Below are positions 62,196 to 64,000 of a DNA stretch of 64,000 nucleotides, piece after piece. The translations under genes and the position numbers were made by a program. The stretch comes from Gammaproteobacteria bacterium (GTDB taxonomy: Bacteria > Pseudomonadota > Gammaproteobacteria > SZUA-229). The DNA is taken from contig JAOUKV010000017.1 in the NCBI GenBank assembly GCA_029882355.1, forward strand, positions 1 to 64,000, in the 5' to 3' direction. Position 1 is the first letter of the stretch, and the number at the start of each line of letters is the position of its first letter. The notes under the pieces were generated by a model. It did no database searches. It had not been told where the DNA came from and was given only the letters and a program-made list of their open reading frames with translations.

Positions 62196-62732
62196 ATGCA
62201 TATAGTATTATCAGTTTTGGGAGTAATCGTAACTATCCTGATTTTACTCAATCGAATGAACGATGGAGGGATTGATATAGGTTGGCTTAACCCCTTTGCA
62301 TGGAAAAGACGGAAAGATTGGGCTAAAAAATATCATGCAGATCCAATTTACTCACTTGAAAGCCCAATGGATGTAACGGCAGTTCTAATAGTCGCTTTGG
62401 CCAAAAGTGAAGGTGAAATAAGTTCTGAACAAAAGTCTGAAGTATTAAGAAAATTCAACGAGGTATTTCACCTGGATGATAATGCCTCTGCTTCTTTGCT
62501 TCGCTCTAGCACATTTTTATTAAAGGATAATATTTCATCTATTGAGAACATGCAGAAATTGATGGCACCAAGTAAAGAGTCATTCAGTATAGAGCAGATC
62601 ACATCAGCTTTTTCGCTTTTAAAGCATATAGCTAGCTATGAAAGCCCACCTAATTCATTCCAAAAAGGCATTATTAAATCATTTAAAAAATATTTTGACT
62701 CCACTTTAAATGATGTGCCTGAGTGGTCATAG
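62196..62732 (+). CDS. Cassette gene 2: membrane-anchored TerB-like protein
   Basis: A 178-residue protein with AAGGAG 9 nt before the ATG. An N-terminal TM (VLSVLGVIVTILILLN) is followed by a helical domain VTAVLIVALAKSEGEISSEQKSEVLRKF, resembling TerB/DjlA-type acidic helical bundles. It ends before a second attC almost identical to the first. No enzymatic residues evident. Function unknown. Confidence 0.7.
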   Translation: MHIVLSVLGVIVTILILLNRMNDGGIDIGWLNPFAWKRRKDWAKKYHADPIYSLESPMDVTAVLIVALAKSEGEISSEQKSEVLRKFNEVFHLDDNASASLLRSSTFLLKDNISSIENMQKLMAPSKESFSIEQITSAFSLLKHIASYESPPNSFQKGIIKSFKKYFDSTLNDVPEWS

Positions 62733-62739
62733 GGAGAAG

Positions 62740-62829
62740 TGCTAACAAATCAAACAAGTTCGCCCACAAACAACGTGGGCTGGAACTAGGCGATACAGCC
62801 CGCCTAGCACCTTATTTCAAATGTTATAT
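62740..62829 (+). other. attC site 3
   Basis: R'' is TGCTAAC (62740-62746) and R' is GTTATAT (62823-62829). Internal stems GCCCAC/GTGGGC and GGGCTG/CAGCCC are shared with the previous site. The site ends inside the start region of the next gene. Confidence 0.85.
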
Positions 62830-62835
62830 TTAAAC

Positions 62836-63516
62836 ATGATGAAACACAATGACTTAATTACTGAGTCCGAACTAAGAAAACCAATTAAGACAACGGAAGC
62901 TGAAAAATGGGTAAGATCTTTATTAGAAAGGTATCATGATACTGAAGATAAAAAACGATATTTAATACTTAAAAATGGTATCGTAAAAAAAGTTGTTGAT
63001 GAACTTATTCCATTATCTAGATACTCAAAACATGAATATAATCAATCATCCATTTACTTAAAATATTATCCTGATTCAAGGCAATCATTCGATGCAGAAT
63101 TTATCGATAAAAACAATAATGTAATAGAGCGCGTAGAAGTTACTATGGCTATAAGTGGCCAAAACAGAAGAATTCAAGATGAGCACTTCATAAAGTATTC
63201 TCATACGCCACTATTTAAAACACTTAAGTCCTCAGGAAAAGTGGGAGATAGAGTTTTAAATGAACATGAATTAAGTTGTATTGACCAGGAAACAATTATA
63301 AAAATCCAGTCAGATCTTCTTCAAAGTGCGTATGATAAAAAGCAATGTAACATAACTAAATATCCAGATACTACATTATTGATTGGCCTAGATATCCCTG
63401 TACATATGAAATCAGAATTTCATCAAATTATTAATACATTCAAACCAGAAATAAATACTTTTAAAGCAATAAAGTGTGTGAGTATTTGTGGGCTACATTA
63501 CAGTTGCTTGCAATAG
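62836..63516 (+). CDS. Cassette gene 3: unknown protein, possible nuclease-like core
   Basis: A 226-residue soluble, AT-rich-encoded protein starting MMKHNDLITESELRKP. The frame is open to an ATG at 62821 inside attC, but the tandem ATGs at 62836/62839 are the likely start; no good ribosome site is visible. FDAEFIDKNNNVIERVEVTMA (about 87-107) has a D-x(n)-E-x-T hairpin like a PD-(D/E)xK core, an inference only. C-terminal TLLIGLDIPVHM follows. No family recognised. Confidence 0.6.
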   Translation: MMKHNDLITESELRKPIKTTEAEKWVRSLLERYHDTEDKKRYLILKNGIVKKVVDELIPLSRYSKHEYNQSSIYLKYYPDSRQSFDAEFIDKNNNVIERVEVTMAISGQNRRIQDEHFIKYSHTPLFKTLKSSGKVGDRVLNEHELSCIDQETIIKIQSDLLQSAYDKKQCNITKYPDTTLLIGLDIPVHMKSEFHQIINTFKPEINTFKAIKCVSICGLHYSCLQ

Positions 63517-63519
63517 AAA

Positions 63520-63580
63520 ATATAACAAGGCAATTAACGGCGACCACAAAAAGCGCGTCGCGTTATCTCAAACGTCATAC
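63520..63580 (+). other. attC-like site 4 (short, divergent)
   Basis: R'' is ATATAAC (63520-63526), followed by AAGGCAATTAACG and a CGAC/GTCG stem, then GTTATCTCAAAC and GTCATAC at the R' position (63574-63580), where GTT would be usual. It is about 61 bp, unlike the two 90-bp sites, so it came from a different cassette source. Confidence 0.6.
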
Positions 63581-63597
63581 CAAAAAGACCTGATTTC

Positions 63598-64000
63598 ATG
63601 CCTAAACCCGATGCGCCTAAAACGATGACCTTTAAGTCACTAAAAGAGCTGAGTAAGTGGCTGCAAGCAAACCATGCCACCGAAAGCGAACTTTTGATCA
63701 AGATGTTCAAGAAGGGAGCTGGGATTCCGAGCGTGAACTGGAACGAAGTCGTGATTGAGTCGCTGTGCTGGGGGTGGATTGACGGTGTCAAGAAGTCGCT
63801 CGATGACCAGACCTACCTTCAACGGATCACTCCAAGAAAGGCTCGGAGTAATTGGTCAAAGAGAAATACAGAACATGTCGATCGCCTGATAATTGAGGGA
63901 CGGATGAAGGAGTCGGGGCTTGTGCATGTTCGTGCGGCGAAGGAGGACGGTCGGTGGGAGAACGCCTATAAGACAAGTGAAATGAAAGTGCCGGCGGATT
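63598..64000 (+). CDS. Cassette gene 4: YdeI/OmpD-associated family protein (cut by window edge)
   Basis: The frame from ATG 63598 reads MPKPDAPKTMTFKSLKELSKWL, then NWNEVVIESLCWGWIDGVKKSLDDQTYLQRITPRKARSNWSKRN, the hallmark of YdeI/OmpD-associated proteins (sometimes linked to bacteriocin tolerance). Such genes are commonly found in integron cassettes. The 134 visible residues run off the right edge. Higher GC than the three genes before it, consistent with a separate origin. Confidence 0.88.
   Translation, partial: MPKPDAPKTMTFKSLKELSKWLQANHATESELLIKMFKKGAGIPSVNWNEVVIESLCWGWIDGVKKSLDDQTYLQRITPRKARSNWSKRNTEHVDRLIIEGRMKESGLVHVRAAKEDGRWENAYKTSEMKVPAD

Overview
The window reads as chromosomal DNA of a gammaproteobacterium, most likely a sulfur-oxidising or otherwise chemolithotrophic marine or sediment lineage. 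This rests on RapA, RhlE, the succinylase lysine branch (dapC-dapD-arsC-like), a DsrS-like protein, a complete hypCABDFE set and a group 3b type NAD(P)-linked [NiFe] hydrogenase. No rRNA, tRNA, transposase, integrase or cas gene was recognised. Species assignment is not possible from the sequence alone.

Layout. 1-8.3 kb holds housekeeping genes (rhlE end, VOC protein, dapC/dapD/arsC-like, a DsrS-like/VWA-peptidase/MoxR trio, a Sel1 protein and a 64-aa protein with its own promoter and terminator). 8.3-14.1 kb is an operon of a PotD-like periplasmic binding protein and two paralogous GGDEF/EAL membrane proteins, one with a decayed EAL site and a shortened sensor. 14.3-17.1 kb is a mix (RNA methyltransferase, DUF6629, phosphoribosyltransferase, membrane protein). 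17.1-29.5 kb is a defence/stress island: an AbiEi-like/Fic fusion with a regular 21/22-bp tandem array upstream, a CI-like repressor with its operator, vsr and a C5 methyltransferase beside a receiver protein and a double-GHKL histidine kinase, a wHTH-MNT/HEPN pair, a methyltransferase remnant with a telomere-like G-rich tail, then a hydrolase, an aldolase and a parDE pair. 29.6-42 kb has nitronate monooxygenase, rapA, a second binding-protein/GGDEF-EAL pair (PstS-like) and a MacAB-like exporter with two permeases.

42-61.5 kb contains the hydrogenase system in two blocks. The first is the maturation genes hypC-A-B-D-F-E (42.1-47.9 kb). The second is the structural operon hydB-G-D-A (56.9-61.5 kb). 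Between them lie a double-receiver regulator, an aminotransferase and a GT4/GH130 cluster that includes a glycosyltransferase fused to a mannose-6-phosphate-isomerase-type cupin. The hydrogenase large subunit continues in frame past its DPCxxCxxH motif into an M52-type maturation protease domain, so substrate and protease appear to be one polypeptide. No separate M52 protease gene is visible in the window.

61.5 kb to the end is a run of AT-rich genes separated by four attC-like sites with no integrase beside them, i.e. an integron cassette cluster (CALIN type). Its genes are of unknown function, except the last partial one (YdeI/OmpD-associated family).

The most promising candidates for something undescribed are the hydrogenase-protease fusion, the methyltransferase/Vsr locus joined to a two-component pair with two ATPase modules, and the dimeric 43-bp repeat array upstream of the AbiEi-Fic gene.
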